Source: Erythrobacter sp. (GTDB lineage: Bacteria; Pseudomonadota; Alphaproteobacteria; Sphingomonadales; Sphingomonadaceae). Taken from it: a stretch of 64,000 bases of DNA. Positions 53,434 through 63,225 of this stretch are shown here, in pieces. The notes below the pieces were generated by a model. The model had not been told where the DNA came from, ran no database searches, and saw nothing but the letters and a program-made list of their open reading frames with translations. Made by a program: the position numbers and the translations under genes. The stretch lies in assembly GCA_030148605.1 (NCBI GenBank), contig JASBTD010000063.1:1-64000 (forward strand). The letters are read 5' to 3'. Position 1 is the first letter of the stretch. Every line of letters begins with the position of its first letter.

Positions 53434-54587
53434 CAGCGTTTCCTGCCCTTGGCCGGACCCTTGGATTTAGCCTTCTTCGCTGTGGTTTTGGACGTAGTCC
53501 GCGTGCGGCGTTCACCGCGGCGTGCCTTGCGATATTGCTTCGCATGCGCCTTGGCAGCCTGCTTTTTCTCTGCCTTTGTGCGTTCAGTTGTATCTTCGCG
53601 CAGCGGCTGGGCATCGCTCAGCGCAAGGTCGAATCCCAACTGTTCCATGCTGGCGGCAAAGTGCTCGGGCAATTCTGCCGTTACATCCAGCTTGCCGCCG
53701 CCCGGTTCGCTGATCACCAGCCGCCGCGCGTGCAGATGCATCTTGCGGCTGATGCTGCCGGTCAGGAAGGCATCCTGCCCGCCATATTTGCCGTCGCCCA
53801 CGATGGGATGGCCGATCGCTTCCATATGGACGCGCAGCTGGTGGGTGCGGCCCGTCAGCGGCTCCAGCTCGACCCAGGCGGCTTTCTTGCCTGCGGTGTC
53901 GACCACGCGGTAGCGCGTCTTGGCCGGTTGCCCGCCTTCCAGATCGACATGCATCTTCTCGCCGCCAGTGCCAGGCTGCTTGGCAAGAGCCGCGTCGATC
54001 GTGCCTTCCTTCACATCGGGAACACCGACAATCAGCGCCCAATAGACCTTGCGCGCGCTGCGACCGGAAAAACGTTTGGAATAGCTTGCAGCGCTGCCCG
54101 GCGTGCGTGCCACCAGCAGTACGCCCGATGTATCCTTGTCGAGCCGGTGGACCAAGCGCGGGCGGGGAGTGTCATCATCCTCGACGAAGGCATCGAGCAG
54201 CCCGTCGACATGCTTGTTGGTCTTGCTGCCGCCCTGTGTGGCAAGGCCCGGCGGCTTGTTCAGCACGATCGCGCTCTTGGCCTGCTTGATGACCATCGCT
54301 TTCGCTTCAGCGATCTGTTCAGGCTTGAGCTCGCGGCGCGGCTTGGGCTTGCGCCCGCTTTCCTCTCCACCCGGCGGCACGCGCAGCACTTGCCCCATGC
54401 TCAAGCGGTCATCGGGCTTGGCGCGCTTGCCGTCGACGCGAATCTGGCCGGTGCGCGCCCATTTGGAGACTGTGCCAAAGCCGATCTGCGGCAGATTGCG
54501 TTTGAACCAGCGGTCAAGCCGAACCCCGTCATCATCTTCGCTGATGGTGAACTGGCGAACGTCGCTGGATGGGCCGGTCTTGCTCAT
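53433..54587 (-). CDS. RluC/RluD-family pseudouridine synthase
   Basis: The 384-residue enzyme has an S4-like domain (RLDRWFKRNLPQIGFGTV), then a catalytic core with HRLDKDTSGVLLVAR and LTGRTHQLRVHM. A basic C-terminal tail rich in Lys, Arg and Thr (residues about 335-384) resembles RNA-binding extensions. It is a second large-subunit-type synthase in the window. It overlaps crcB by 4 nt. Confidence 0.92.
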   Translation of the reverse strand: MSKTGPSSDVRQFTISEDDDGVRLDRWFKRNLPQIGFGTVSKWARTGQIRVDGKRAKPDDRLSMGQVLRVPPGGEESGRKPKPRRELKPEQIAEAKAMVIKQAKSAIVLNKPPGLATQGGSKTNKHVDGLLDAFVEDDDTPRPRLVHRLDKDTSGVLLVARTPGSAASYSKRFSGRSARKVYWALIVGVPDVKEGTIDAALAKQPGTGGEKMHVDLEGGQPAKTRYRVVDTAGKKAAWVELEPLTGRTHQLRVHMEAIGHPIVGDGKYGGQDAFLTGSISRKMHLHARRLVISEPGGGKLDVTAELPEHFAASMEQLGFDLALSDAQPLREDTTERTKAEKKQAAKAHAKQYRKARRGERRTRTTSKTTAKKAKSKGPAKGRKR

Positions 54588-55009
54588 GCTGCCACCCGCA
54601 TCGCAATCAGGCCAAGATAAAGCGCTACCAATCCGGCGAGCACAGATACACCGGCATAGGTCAATGCGGTGAAGGCCTGCCCGCGCTCGATCAGCAGCAT
54701 CATTTCCAGGCTAAAGGCGCTGAACGTGGTAAACCCGCCCAGCAATCCCACGCCAAGCAGTAAGCGCATCTGTTCGCCCCCGAGAAGATTGGCACCAGAG
54801 CCATGGCGCGCGAGCCATCCGGCAAGCAGGCCCATCGCAAGGCTGCCGATCACATTGGCGGCCAGCGTGGCCCAGGGAAACGCCGTCACGACATTGGGGC
54901 CAAGCCACCAAGTCATGCCGCGGCCAAGCTGGTAGCGCAGCAGAGCGCCGATTGCGCCGCCCAGCGCTACATGGAGACTGGCGGCAAGGGGAGAGAGGCT
55001 GGTGGACAT
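54584..55009 (-). CDS. crcB: Fluoride channel CrcB/Fluc
   Basis: The 141-residue membrane protein has four segments. The family signatures GALLRYQLGR and GGFTTFSAFSLE are present; the latter lines the fluoride pore. ATG 55009 gives the standard length. It starts a coupled operon of at least six genes. The 200 nt upstream (55010-55211) hold no fluoride riboswitch that I can recognise. Confidence 0.93.
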   Translation of the reverse strand: MSTSLSPLAASLHVALGGAIGALLRYQLGRGMTWWLGPNVVTAFPWATLAANVIGSLAMGLLAGWLARHGSGANLLGGEQMRLLLGVGLLGGFTTFSAFSLEMMLLIERGQAFTALTYAGVSVLAGLVALYLGLIAMRVAA

Positions 55010-55211
55010 CGCGGCTTCCTTTAACGGGCCTTGGCCGCGCTGCATAGCGGCGGTTTTGCGCACAGAGCCTTGCCAAAAGCCATTGATTTGGCTAGGGCGC
55101 GCCCAGAAATGGCCGACCGCTCGCGGATTCGGCGCCTTTTTCGTTGATTTTCAAGTGGGGTAACCCGCGCGCATGCGGGCTCTATCCCATTGTTTTGAGG
55201 TGTAGGAATTT

Positions 55212-55418
55212 ATGCAAATCATCGTTCGCGATAACAATGTCGACCAGGCTCTCCGCGCGCTCAAGAAGAAGCTGCAGCGCGAGGGCGTGTATCGCGAAAT
55301 GAAGCTGCGCCGTCACTATGAGAAGCCGAGCGAGAAGCGCGCCCGTGAAAAGGCAGCTGCTGTTCGCCGCGCTCGCAAGCTTGAGCGCAAGCGCATGGAG
55401 CGTGACGGCATCAAGTAA
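55212..55418 (+). CDS. rpsU: 30S ribosomal protein S21
   Basis: The 68-residue basic protein shows [18 protein letters not shown] and [19 protein letters not shown], the S21 signature. It sits on the platform near the anti-Shine-Dalgarno sequence. A terminator follows. Confidence 0.96.
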   Translation: MQIIVRDNNVDQALRALKKKLQREGVYREMKLRRHYEKPSEKRAREKAAAVRRARKLERKRMERDGIK

Positions 55419-55471
55419 TGCCGCACTGTTCAAGCTTTCCGGCTTGAATAGACCTCACTGATAAGCCATCA

Positions 55472-55498
55472 GGGCGCGGTTCGATTCCGCGCCCTTTT
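55472..55498 (+). terminator. Intrinsic terminator after rpsU
   Basis: GGGCGCGG (55472-55479) pairs with CCGCGCCC (55487-55494), followed by TTTT. Confidence 0.88.
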
Positions 55499-55544
55499 GC
55501 ATGGGCAAGGCGCGCGCCCGCAGATCAAAGCAGGAAATTCATAC

Positions 55545-56105
55545 ATGGCCGAAGTCACCCGCGTTCCGATCCAGCCGATTGAAAAGGGCTCGCTCGCCAA
55601 GCTGTGGCTGGGCGTGATTGTCGCTATCCTGCTGGGTGCAGGCGTGGCCTGGGCGGCGCTGCCCAAATCAGTCGAAGTGACTGAGCTGACAGCAGGGACC
55701 GGGGCCAATCCGGGGCCGGAAGACGTGGTGTTCGTGCACTATGTCGGCAAGCTTGACGATGGCACCGAGTTTGACCGTTCGCCTGACATGACTGCCCCTG
55801 TCCAGGGCATTTTCCCGCAAGGCTATCCGCTCCAGCTTGACAGCATGATTCCCGGATTTCGCACTGGCCTGATGCAGATGCAGAAGGGCGGGAAATACGA
55901 GCTCTTCATCCCGTCTGACCAGGCCTATGGTGATGAGCCGCAGCCGGGATCGCCGATCCCGCCGGGTGCGGACCTGGTGTTCGAAGTCGAAGTGGTCGAT
56001 TTCATGAGTCAGGCCGATTTCGAACGGCGCCTCGGCATCCTGCAGCAGATGATGCAGGCACAAGGTGCTGGCGGGCCGGGTGCGCCTCTGCCACCGCAGC
56101 CCTGA
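55545..56105 (+). CDS. Membrane-anchored FKBP-type peptidyl-prolyl isomerase
   Basis: The 186-residue protein has one N-terminal membrane segment (LWLGVIVAILLGAGVAWAAL, residues about 21-40). An FKBP domain follows: VFVHYVGKLDDGTEFDRSP, MIPGFRTGLMQMQKGGKYELF, IPPGADLVFEVEVV. A Gln/Pro-rich tail ends it. It folds exported proteins in the periplasm. ATG 55545 is chosen by fit to the anchor; the frame extends to 55497 through the rpsU terminator. Confidence 0.93.
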   Translation: MAEVTRVPIQPIEKGSLAKLWLGVIVAILLGAGVAWAALPKSVEVTELTAGTGANPGPEDVVFVHYVGKLDDGTEFDRSPDMTAPVQGIFPQGYPLQLDSMIPGFRTGLMQMQKGGKYELFIPSDQAYGDEPQPGSPIPPGADLVFEVEVVDFMSQADFERRLGILQQMMQAQGAGGPGAPLPPQP

Positions 56106-56137
56106 TTGGCGTAACGGTCGCTGGGGGAGAGAGCAGC

Positions 56138-57853
56138 ATGACCGCACTGACTGACAGCACACACGAAGCAGCACATTACGACTGGCCGCAGCGCCCATGG
56201 GTGCTCGCTGCGATGATGGGTGTGGCGGGCCTGCTGGTCTATTTTGCAGGCGACGGCGGCGAGAATATACCCTGGCGCATGGCGCTGGCAGCGGCGCTGG
56301 TGTTCGGGCCGCTGGCTCTCGCATTCACGCTTGATCCGCGCGACTGGAAGGCGCCAGCTGTCTTTTCAGCGATTGTGGCGCTGGTAATGGCGGGCATTGC
56401 CTGGCGCGCCACCAGCGCTGGCGATCGCTACGCAGACGAAGAATTCTGGGTCGCAGCGGGCTTGCTCGCGGTAACGCTGGCCTTGCCGCTGTTCCAGTCT
56501 GGGTTCCACCGGCTGCGCTGGAACACACCCTACAAGACCACCCATTTCCATGTCTGGACCGATGCGATCAGCGGGGCCGGGAGCTTTGCCTTTGTCGGGA
56601 TAGCCTGGGCGCTGCTCGCTTTGCTGAGCGAACTGTTCAGCGTGATCAAGATCGATCTGCTCAAGGATCTGATCGATGAAGGGTGGTTCGGCTGGACATT
56701 CTCTGGCGCGGCATTCGGCGCAGCGCTGGGCGTGCTGCGCAACCAGCTGAAAATCATCGGGACATTGCAGAATGTCGTGCTGCTGGTGCTGTCGATCCTG
56801 GCGGTGCCACTGGCGATTGCATTGTTGATCTTCCTGCTCGCAGTCGCGCTGTCCGGCCTCGATGTGCTGTGGGAAGCAACCAAGAGCGCGACCCCCTTGC
56901 TGCTGTCGATCGCAGTGGGCTGTTTCGTGCTGACCAATGCGGTGGTGCGCGATGACGACGAAGAGGCGAGCAATAACCGCTTGCTCCGCGTGGCCGGTTT
57001 TGTGCTGGCGCTGGGCATCCTGCCATTGTCCGTCATGGCCGCCATTTCCATGGGCACACGGATCGACCAGCACGGGCTCAGCCCTGAACGGCTATGGGCG
57101 CTTACCGCGATAGCTGTCGCTGTGGCCTATGGCGTGGCCTATTTCGTGTCTGCGATCCGTGGACGGAGCACCATTCTGCAAGGAGGCTGGCGTAAACACT
57201 TGCGGCAATCGAATCTGCACCTTGCAGTCGTTACCTGTTTGATCGCCTTCATCCTTGCGCTGCCGATCTTCAATTTCGGCGCTGTGTCCGCGAGCAACCA
57301 GCTTGCGCGGCTCGAATCGGGCGCTGTGAGCGCGGAAGACTTCGACTATGCGGCGCTGCGCTGGGATTTCGGCGATGCGGGCCGTGAGGCCTTGGCTAAA
57401 TTGGCCGAGAGCGAAGATTCGGAGATCGCAAAGCTCGCCAAGGATGTGCAGAAAATGGAGTTTCGCCCCTACGGCCGCACCACCACCAGCGAACGGCGCG
57501 AGATCGCGCAGAACGCGCAAATCGAAGTGGAAGATGAAATCGTCGCTGAAGCCATGCGGAACTATATCATTGGGCAAGTCTACCCCTGCCGCGAAACGTG
57601 CCGTGCGGTCGAAGTTGGCGAGATCGATGCCGGGCCTGTCATTGTCCTGATCGGAGAAGGCCCGATGCAGTTCCTGGTCTATGAACGCGACGGCCAGAAA
57701 CTTGTCCAGTATTGGCAGCGTGACGGCAAATTGATGCCGCAAACAGCCTATTCGAATGAGCAGGGCGATGGCAGCGGCACTGTCGAATTGCGCGAATATC
57801 GGGGCCGCCAACTCTATATCGATGGTCAGCCGGTTGGGCATCCCTTCGAATAA
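56138..57853 (+). CDS. DUF4153 membrane protein
   Basis: The 571-residue protein has about ten hydrophobic segments in the first 390 residues, in the DUF4153 pattern (FWVAAGLLAVTLALPLFQS, HFHVWTDAISGAG). A soluble C-terminal domain of about 180 residues follows, with two cysteines in VYPCRETCRAVEV that may be redox active. Function is unknown. It lies 32 nt after the FKBP gene and may be cotranscribed. Confidence 0.85.
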   Translation: MTALTDSTHEAAHYDWPQRPWVLAAMMGVAGLLVYFAGDGGENIPWRMALAAALVFGPLALAFTLDPRDWKAPAVFSAIVALVMAGIAWRATSAGDRYADEEFWVAAGLLAVTLALPLFQSGFHRLRWNTPYKTTHFHVWTDAISGAGSFAFVGIAWALLALLSELFSVIKIDLLKDLIDEGWFGWTFSGAAFGAALGVLRNQLKIIGTLQNVVLLVLSILAVPLAIALLIFLLAVALSGLDVLWEATKSATPLLLSIAVGCFVLTNAVVRDDDEEASNNRLLRVAGFVLALGILPLSVMAAISMGTRIDQHGLSPERLWALTAIAVAVAYGVAYFVSAIRGRSTILQGGWRKHLRQSNLHLAVVTCLIAFILALPIFNFGAVSASNQLARLESGAVSAEDFDYAALRWDFGDAGREALAKLAESEDSEIAKLAKDVQKMEFRPYGRTTTSERREIAQNAQIEVEDEIVAEAMRNYIIGQVYPCRETCRAVEVGEIDAGPVIVLIGEGPMQFLVYERDGQKLVQYWQRDGKLMPQTAYSNEQGDGSGTVELREYRGRQLYIDGQPVGHPFE

Positions 57854-57913
57854 GCGCCAACCCGCATCAACTCGCGCTTGAAGCGCACCGCGCGCGCGGC
57901 TAACGCGATCGCC

Positions 57914-58216
57914 ATGTCCGTAGATAAAGCAACCGTGGCCAAGATTGCGTCCTTGGCCCGCATCAAGATGGGTGACGAAGAGCTTGAGCGCATGGTGCCC
58001 GAGCTCAACGGCATTCTCGACTGGGTCGAGCAGCTGGGCGAGGTAGACACCTCTGCAGTCCAGCCGATGACCGCTGTAATCCCTAACACACTGCGCCTGC
58101 GCGATGATGTGGTCGATGCCGATCCGCTGACCGGTGGGGGTAAGCGCGACGATGTGCTCGCCAATGCGCCCGCGGCGGAACATGGCTTTTTCGGCGTGCC
58201 CAAGGTGATCGAATGA
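57914..58216 (+). CDS. gatC: Glu-tRNA(Gln)/Asp-tRNA(Asn) amidotransferase subunit C
   Basis: The 100-residue subunit joins GatA and GatB. Its motif [20 protein letters not shown] is clear. The end [13 protein letters not shown] is also typical. ATG 57914 is the family start. gatA follows after a 71-bp-class palindromic element; gatB is farther down, so the set is split. Confidence 0.95.
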   Translation: MSVDKATVAKIASLARIKMGDEELERMVPELNGILDWVEQLGEVDTSAVQPMTAVIPNTLRLRDDVVDADPLTGGGKRDDVLANAPAAEHGFFGVPKVIE

Positions 58217-58237
58217 TCCATCTAACCATATCACGAG

Positions 58238-58312
58238 CACCCGCGCAGGCGGGGGCCTCTATCAATCTGGCGAAGCGCCTGTGGACTGAGGTCCCCGCCT
58301 TCGCGGGGATTC
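58238..58312. repeat. Two-hairpin palindromic repeat between gatC and gatA
   Basis: The element holds a CCCGC-GCAG-GCGGG hairpin and a CCCCGC-CTTC-GCGGGG hairpin (58293-58308) with about 30 nt between them. It is a relative of 16380-16450. It lies inside the gatC-gatA operon, so it must allow read-through or be cut as RNA. Confidence 0.7.
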
Positions 58313-58321
58313 GCAAAGAGT

Positions 58322-59803
58322 ATGACTGAATTCACGGAACTTGGCGTCAAGGACATCCGCGACGGGGTGGCCGCTGGCAGTTTCACCGCGCGCGAAGTGG
58401 CGGAAAGCTTCAACGCGGCAGTGGCTGATGCAGCTGAGCTCAACGCCTTTATCGTCACTACGCCGGATCACGCGCTGGCAGCGGCGGACAAGATCGATGC
58501 GGATCGTGCTGCTGGCAAGACGCTGGGCAAGATGGCGGGCGTGCCAATCGGCATGAAGGATCTGTTTGCGACGCATGGCGTGCAGACCACCGCGGCGAGC
58601 CATATCCTCGAAGGGTTCAAGCCCGAATATGAAAGCACGGTCAGCCAGAACCTGTGGAATGCGGGCGCGGGCATGCTGGGCAAGCTCAACCTTGACCAGT
58701 TCGCGATGGGTTCGTCGAATGAGACAAGCTATTTCGGCAATGTGAATTCGCCCTGGCGCAAGGCAGGCAGCAATGCGGCGATGAGCCCCGGCGGCTCTTC
58801 TGGCGGTTCATCGGCAGCGGTCGCCTCGCGCATCGCGCCTGCCGCGACCGGCACCGATACCGGCGGATCGATCCGTCAGCCCGCCGCCTTTACCGGTATT
58901 TGCGGGATCAAGCCGACCTATGGCCGCTGCAGCCGCTGGGGCGTGGTGGCGTTTGCCAGTTCGCTCGATCAGGCAGGCCCGATGGCGCGCACCGTCGAAG
59001 ACTGTGCGATCATGCTGGAAGCCATGGCGGGGTTTGACCCGAAGGATTCGACTTCGCTCGAGATGGACGTTCCCGCATGGGAAGCGGGGCTTTCCGCAGA
59101 CCTCAAGGGTAAGAAAGTCGGCATTCCTCGCGAATACCGCATGGATGGCACCGATGATGCGATCCTGAAAAGCTGGGAGCAAGGCAAGGAATGGCTGCGC
59201 GATGCAGGGGCCGAGATCGTCGATATCTCGCTGCCGCATACCAAATACGCGCTGCCCGCCTATTACATCATCGCACCTGCTGAAGCGTCTTCAAACCTCG
59301 CGCGCTATGACGGTGTGCGCTATGGCTTGCGCGAGCTGCCAGAGGGTGCGGGCCTGCAGGATATGTATGCTGCGACGCGCTCGGCTGGATTTGGCGATGA
59401 GGTGAAGCGCCGCATCCTGATCGGCACCTATGTGCTGAGCGCAGGCTTTTACGATGCCTATTACAACCAGGCGCAGAAAGTGCGGGCGCTGGTCGCGCGC
59501 GATTTCGAGCAGGCTTGGGCGGAATGCGACGTGATTCTGGCACCGACCACGCCGACACCTAGCTTCCCCTTGAATTCGCTCAATGATGATCCGCTGACGA
59601 TGTATCTGAACGATGTGTTCGCGGTGCCGGCATCATTGGCTGGTCTTCCCGCGATGAGCGTGCCCGCGACGCTGACGGAAGACGGATTGCCGCTTGGCCT
59701 TCAGCTGGTGGGCAAGCCGTTTGACGAGCAAGGCGTGCTGAACGCTGGCCTTGCGATCCAGCAGCGCGCTAACTTCACCGCCAAGCCGGAGAAGTGGTGG
59801 TAA
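58322..59803 (+). CDS. gatA: Glu-tRNA(Gln)/Asp-tRNA(Asn) amidotransferase subunit A
   Basis: The 493-residue amidase frees ammonia from glutamine for the transamidation of mischarged tRNA. The Ser-cisSer-Lys triad shows in [12 protein letters not shown] (Lys), [13 protein letters not shown] (cis-Ser) and [11 protein letters not shown] (nucleophile). Unlike the amidase at 16456, it has no signal peptide. The family C-terminus [17 protein letters not shown] is complete. Confidence 0.97.
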   Translation: MTEFTELGVKDIRDGVAAGSFTAREVAESFNAAVADAAELNAFIVTTPDHALAAADKIDADRAAGKTLGKMAGVPIGMKDLFATHGVQTTAASHILEGFKPEYESTVSQNLWNAGAGMLGKLNLDQFAMGSSNETSYFGNVNSPWRKAGSNAAMSPGGSSGGSSAAVASRIAPAATGTDTGGSIRQPAAFTGICGIKPTYGRCSRWGVVAFASSLDQAGPMARTVEDCAIMLEAMAGFDPKDSTSLEMDVPAWEAGLSADLKGKKVGIPREYRMDGTDDAILKSWEQGKEWLRDAGAEIVDISLPHTKYALPAYYIIAPAEASSNLARYDGVRYGLRELPEGAGLQDMYAATRSAGFGDEVKRRILIGTYVLSAGFYDAYYNQAQKVRALVARDFEQAWAECDVILAPTTPTPSFPLNSLNDDPLTMYLNDVFAVPASLAGLPAMSVPATLTEDGLPLGLQLVGKPFDEQGVLNAGLAIQQRANFTAKPEKWW

Positions 59804-59806
59804 GAG

Positions 59807-59941
59807 ATGCTCTACGCCATCATCTTCCTGATTTCATTCGTGCTTCTGGGGCTTTTCGCTCTCTGGCTCAGCAAGAATGTCGAGCATGGCGAAGCGCGTT
59901 TCGACACCCGGCCGAAGAATCCGCCTGAGCAGGATCGCTGA
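59807..59941 (+). CDS. 44-residue single-pass membrane protein
   Basis: ATG 59807 lies 3 nt after the gatA stop and TGA ends at 59941. The protein has one hydrophobic segment (AIIFLISFVLLGLFALWLS, residues 4-22) and a polar, Pro-rich C-terminal part (TRPKNPPEQDR). The GTAAGAG-like stretch at the gatA stop gives a weak ribosome site. It is too short to assign a family, but the pattern of anchor plus short tail is that of real small membrane proteins. Confidence 0.55.
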   Translation: MLYAIIFLISFVLLGLFALWLSKNVEHGEARFDTRPKNPPEQDR

Positions 59942-59965
59942 ACGCCGCATGGCCGGAATGGCGGC

Positions 59966-60817
59966 ATGATCGGCAGCCTCTTCCGCCCGATGCGGCGCTG
60001 GCTCGCGCAGCGCGGCTTGCGCACGATGATGCTCAAGAACCCGGGGCAGGGCGGCTTTGCGGGAATTGCGCTCAATTGGCGCGAGGCAGACCCTGCCCAC
60101 CTGTTGCGCGGTGCAGTGGCGACAGTGCGCGAGGGTGAGCATGTCGGGCATTTCCTGATTGCAGACGAAGATGACCTGATCCAGCGCGAGCTTGCCAATG
60201 GCCGATTTTACGAGCCTGAAGAGCTGGCAATCATCGCGCGGCATTTCATCGGCGGCACCTTCGTGGATATCGGCGCGAACCTGGGCAATCATGCGGTCTA
60301 TGCGGGCGTTGTGCTGGGCGCGTCCCGCATCGTTGCGGTGGAGCCCAATCCGGACATGGCGCGGCTGCTGCGGCACAATCTGGCGCTCAATCACTTGAGT
60401 AGCCGCGCGCAGGTCCACGAGGTTGGACTGTCAGATGAAGAAGGGCGCGCCACGCTGGAACGAATTGCACCGCACAATATCAGCGCGGCGCGGCTGGAAA
60501 CGGGCGAGGGCGCCATCAAGCTTGCAGCGGGCGACGATATTCTCGCACGCGAAACTCCATCCTTCATCAAGATCGACACCGAAGGCTTTGAAGCGAAGGT
60601 GCTGCAAGGGCTGGCCCGAACCCTGGCGGCGCATAGGCCGGCGATTTTCATCGAAGTCGAAGATGCGAACCGCAGCGCGGTGGAAGCGCTCCTCACACCG
60701 CTCGGCTATGCTGAAGTCGAGCGGTTTTCGCGCTATCCGGGGCTTGCCAATTACCTCTATAAAGTGGATGGGGCGGCAAGCGCGGCAGCCCCGCACAACA
60801 CGCAAGAAAACGGTTAG
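59966..60817 (+). CDS. FkbM family methyltransferase
   Basis: The 283-residue protein has a SAM-binding fold: [16 protein letters not shown] at residues about 96-111, then [17 protein letters not shown]. The FkbM core [16 protein letters not shown] is near residue 197. FkbM enzymes O-methylate sugars or polyketides. It stands between gatA and gatB, which is not a common position, and a role tied to the transamidase is not indicated. Confidence 0.9.
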   Translation: MIGSLFRPMRRWLAQRGLRTMMLKNPGQGGFAGIALNWREADPAHLLRGAVATVREGEHVGHFLIADEDDLIQRELANGRFYEPEELAIIARHFIGGTFVDIGANLGNHAVYAGVVLGASRIVAVEPNPDMARLLRHNLALNHLSSRAQVHEVGLSDEEGRATLERIAPHNISAARLETGEGAIKLAAGDDILARETPSFIKIDTEGFEAKVLQGLARTLAAHRPAIFIEVEDANRSAVEALLTPLGYAEVERFSRYPGLANYLYKVDGAASAAAPHNTQENG

Positions 60818-60821
60818 AATT

Positions 60822-62318
60822 ATGTCGAACTATCGCATCCAGGGCGCAACCGGTGAATGGGAGGTCGTGATCGGCCTTGAAGTTCACGCGCAGGTTACTT
60901 CGAATGCCAAGCTGTTCAGCGGTGCATCGACGGAATTCGGCGCAGAGCCCAATGCGCAGGTTTCGCTGGTCGACGCCGCGATGCCGGGCATGTTGCCTGT
61001 GCCCAACCGCGAATGCATTCGCCAGGCAGTGCGCACCGGCATGGCGATCGAAGCGCAGATCAACAAATACAGCCGTTTCGATCGGAAGAACTACTTCTAC
61101 GCCGATTTGCCGCAGGGCTATCAGATCAGCCAGCTTTACCACCCCATCGTGGGCGAAGGGCAGCTGCTGATCGAGGCAGACGAGAAAGCCGGGATCCCGG
61201 AAGACAAGGTGATTGGCATCGAGCGGATCCATGTCGAGCAGGATGCCGGCAAACTGATGCATGACCAGCATCCGACGATGTCTTACGTCGATCTCAACCG
61301 CTGCGGCGTCGCGCTGATGGAAATTGTCAGCCGCCCGGATATGCGCAGCCCGGCGGAAGCGGGTGCCTATGTGCGCAAGCTGCGCTCGATCCTGCGCTAT
61401 GTCGGCAGTTGTGACGGCAATATGGAAGAAGGCAGCATGCGTGCTGACGTGAATGTTTCCGTGCGCCGCCCGGGCGAAGAGTTCGGCACGCGGACTGAAA
61501 CGAAGAACGTCAACTCGGTGCGGTTCGTGATGCAGGTGATCGAGCACGAAGCCAACCGTCAGGTCGACTTGATCGAAAGCGGCGGCACCGTGGTGCAGGA
61601 AACGCGCCTGTTCGATGTCGCATCCGGAACCACACGCAGCATGCGCAGCAAGGAAGACGCGCATGATTATCGCTACTTCCCCGATCCGGACCTGTTGCCG
61701 CTAGAGCTGGAAGACAGCTTTCTTGAGGAATGTCGTGCAAGCCTGCCCGAACTGCCCGATGCCAAGCGCGCGCGGTATGAGAACGAGCTGGGCCTTACGC
61801 CTTACAACGCACGCGAGCTGACGGCGGAAGTCGAGACATTCGCACGGTTCGAGACCTTGCTGGCAGAAACCGCCAAGGCCATCGGCAAAGACGAGAAGAA
61901 CGTTGCTACACCGGTGGCCAACTGGTCCCTGTCTATCGCGCCGGGCGTGATCAAGTCGTTGGGTGACGAAGCCAATGTCGAGCACGCCACCGCTGCGCGG
62001 CAGGCGGCGATCCTGAAGATGCAGGATGCTGGCGAGATCAGCGGCGGCCAGGCCAAGGAAATCTTTGAAATCGTGCTCAAAACAGGGCGCGAACCAGGCG
62101 AGATCGCGGACAGCGAAGGCCTGAAACAGGTCAGCGACACCGGCGCGATCGAAGCCGCGATTGATGAGATCATCGCCAACAATGCTGACAAGGTCGAGGA
62201 ATATCGCGGCGGGAAAGACAAGCTGTTCGGCTTCTTCGTTGGCCAGACGATGAAAGCGATGCAGGGCAAGGCAAATCCGGCGGTGGTGAACCAAATCCTG
62301 AAGGACAAGCTCGGCTGA
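60822..62318 (+). CDS. gatB: Glu-tRNA(Gln)/Asp-tRNA(Asn) amidotransferase subunit B
   Basis: The 498-residue subunit binds and phosphorylates Glu-tRNA(Gln) or Asp-tRNA(Asn). It opens with [13 protein letters not shown], and [17 protein letters not shown] and [10 protein letters not shown]-like ([13 protein letters not shown]) motifs follow. The C-terminal YqeY-like tail ends [18 protein letters not shown] 60822 is the family start; the frame is open upstream to 60423 only inside the fkbM gene. The alphaproteobacterium therefore seems to use the indirect route for at least one amide tRNA. Confidence 0.97.
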   Translation: MSNYRIQGATGEWEVVIGLEVHAQVTSNAKLFSGASTEFGAEPNAQVSLVDAAMPGMLPVPNRECIRQAVRTGMAIEAQINKYSRFDRKNYFYADLPQGYQISQLYHPIVGEGQLLIEADEKAGIPEDKVIGIERIHVEQDAGKLMHDQHPTMSYVDLNRCGVALMEIVSRPDMRSPAEAGAYVRKLRSILRYVGSCDGNMEEGSMRADVNVSVRRPGEEFGTRTETKNVNSVRFVMQVIEHEANRQVDLIESGGTVVQETRLFDVASGTTRSMRSKEDAHDYRYFPDPDLLPLELEDSFLEECRASLPELPDAKRARYENELGLTPYNARELTAEVETFARFETLLAETAKAIGKDEKNVATPVANWSLSIAPGVIKSLGDEANVEHATAARQAAILKMQDAGEISGGQAKEIFEIVLKTGREPGEIADSEGLKQVSDTGAIEAAIDEIIANNADKVEEYRGGKDKLFGFFVGQTMKAMQGKANPAVVNQILKDKLG

Positions 62319-62325
62319 TCCAGCC

Positions 62326-62781
62326 GTGGCCTCCATCGTTCTGATCCAGCCCGAAATCCCCGGCAACACCGGCGCGGTCGGGCGCACCTGCGTTGCGCTG
62401 GATATGGAGCTGGTGCTGATCCGCCCGCTGGGTTTCGATATTTCGGACAAGCGCGTGAAACGATCCGGGCTCGATTACTGGCCGCATATCCGGCTGACTG
62501 AGTTCGCGAGCTGGAACGCCTTCATAAAGGAGCGCGAGCCGCGCGCGGACCAGCTGTTCCTGTTTGAAGAATATGCCGAGCGCAGCTTTTACGATCCGGA
62601 CTATCCGGCGGATGCCTATCTGGTGTTCGGGCGCGAGACCAAGGGTATCCCCGAAGATATCGTCACTGCCCACGGCGAGCAAATGGTCAGCCTGCCGATG
62701 CGATCCGACAAGGTGCGTTCGCTCAACCTTGCCAACACCGTCGCCGCGGCGGCCTATCAGGCGCTGAGAGGACATATTTAG
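62326..62781 (+). CDS. trmL: tRNA (cytidine(34)-2'-O)-methyltransferase TrmL
   Basis: The 151-residue SPOUT enzyme methylates the wobble base of leucine tRNAs. Motifs are IVLIQPEIPGNTGAVGRTC, LVFGRETKGIPEDI and the knotted MRSDKVRSLNLANTVAAAAY. It starts at GTG 62326, 7 nt after the gatB stop, so the two are probably cotranscribed. Confidence 0.95.
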   Translation: MASIVLIQPEIPGNTGAVGRTCVALDMELVLIRPLGFDISDKRVKRSGLDYWPHIRLTEFASWNAFIKEREPRADQLFLFEEYAERSFYDPDYPADAYLVFGRETKGIPEDIVTAHGEQMVSLPMRSDKVRSLNLANTVAAAAYQALRGHI

Positions 62782-62790
62782 GCCAAAGAG

Positions 62791-62828
62791 AAAGGCCGCC
62801 GGAGCGCGAACTCCAGCGGCCTTTCTGA
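62791..62828. terminator. Bidirectional intrinsic terminator after trmL
   Basis: AAAGGCCGC (62791-62799) pairs with GCGGCCTTT (62816-62824), with an inner GGAG/CTCC stem. The T-run of each strand is part of the stem (CTTTCTG on the plus side). It serves the convergent trmL and 62849 genes. Confidence 0.75.
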
Positions 62829-62848
62829 TTGACTGGCTCTGAGCTGGT

Positions 62849-63151
62849 TTAAGCGGCCTTTTCGCCGGTCAGCGGCATCGCGCCAAACGCACCCGCGTTC
62901 ACATTGCCAGCCAGCGTGCCGCCTTCGATGGTTGCTTCGCAATCAAGCGTCATCGGCATGGGCACAGTCATCTGCATCTTCCAGGTCAGCGTGTTGCCGT
63001 CGACCTTGCCGTCTTCAACATCCATGCTGCCCATCGCGCCGGCCATGTTGCCGCTGAAAGTTCCATCGCCATTGTCGACCACGGTGAAGGTGCCGCTCTG
63101 GTCGCCCATCGGGCTTTTGACAGTGGTGTTGTAAGTGCCGGAAAGTGACAT
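62849..63151 (-). CDS. Small glycine-rich beta protein of unknown function
   Basis: The 100-residue protein has repeated beta-like segments with Gly and Met (GTFTVVDNGDGTFSGNM, GAMGSMDVEDGKV, WKMQMTVPMPMTLDC). No signal peptide is seen. The pattern looks like a short lipocalin- or beta-sandwich-type fold, but the family is not certain. It ends at a strong terminator. An AGGAGA-type site precedes the ATG at 63151. Confidence 0.7.
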   Translation of the reverse strand: MSLSGTYNTTVKSPMGDQSGTFTVVDNGDGTFSGNMAGAMGSMDVEDGKVDGNTLTWKMQMTVPMPMTLDCEATIEGGTLAGNVNAGAFGAMPLTGEKAA

Positions 63152-63225
63152 GGGGTTCTCCTCTTGGAAATTGTTCTTGTAATATCAAAGGCTGAAGGTC
63201 TTCGAAGTTCCTGTTTACATGGCTG

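Noticed and set aside
55010-55211. Fluoride riboswitch before crcB
   Set aside because: I could not find the conserved fluoride riboswitch core; the region has only an ordinary divergent intergenic look.
60423-60821. N-terminal extension of gatB to 60423
   Set aside because: The extension is inside the fkbM gene in another frame; GatB normally begins near the ATG at 60822.
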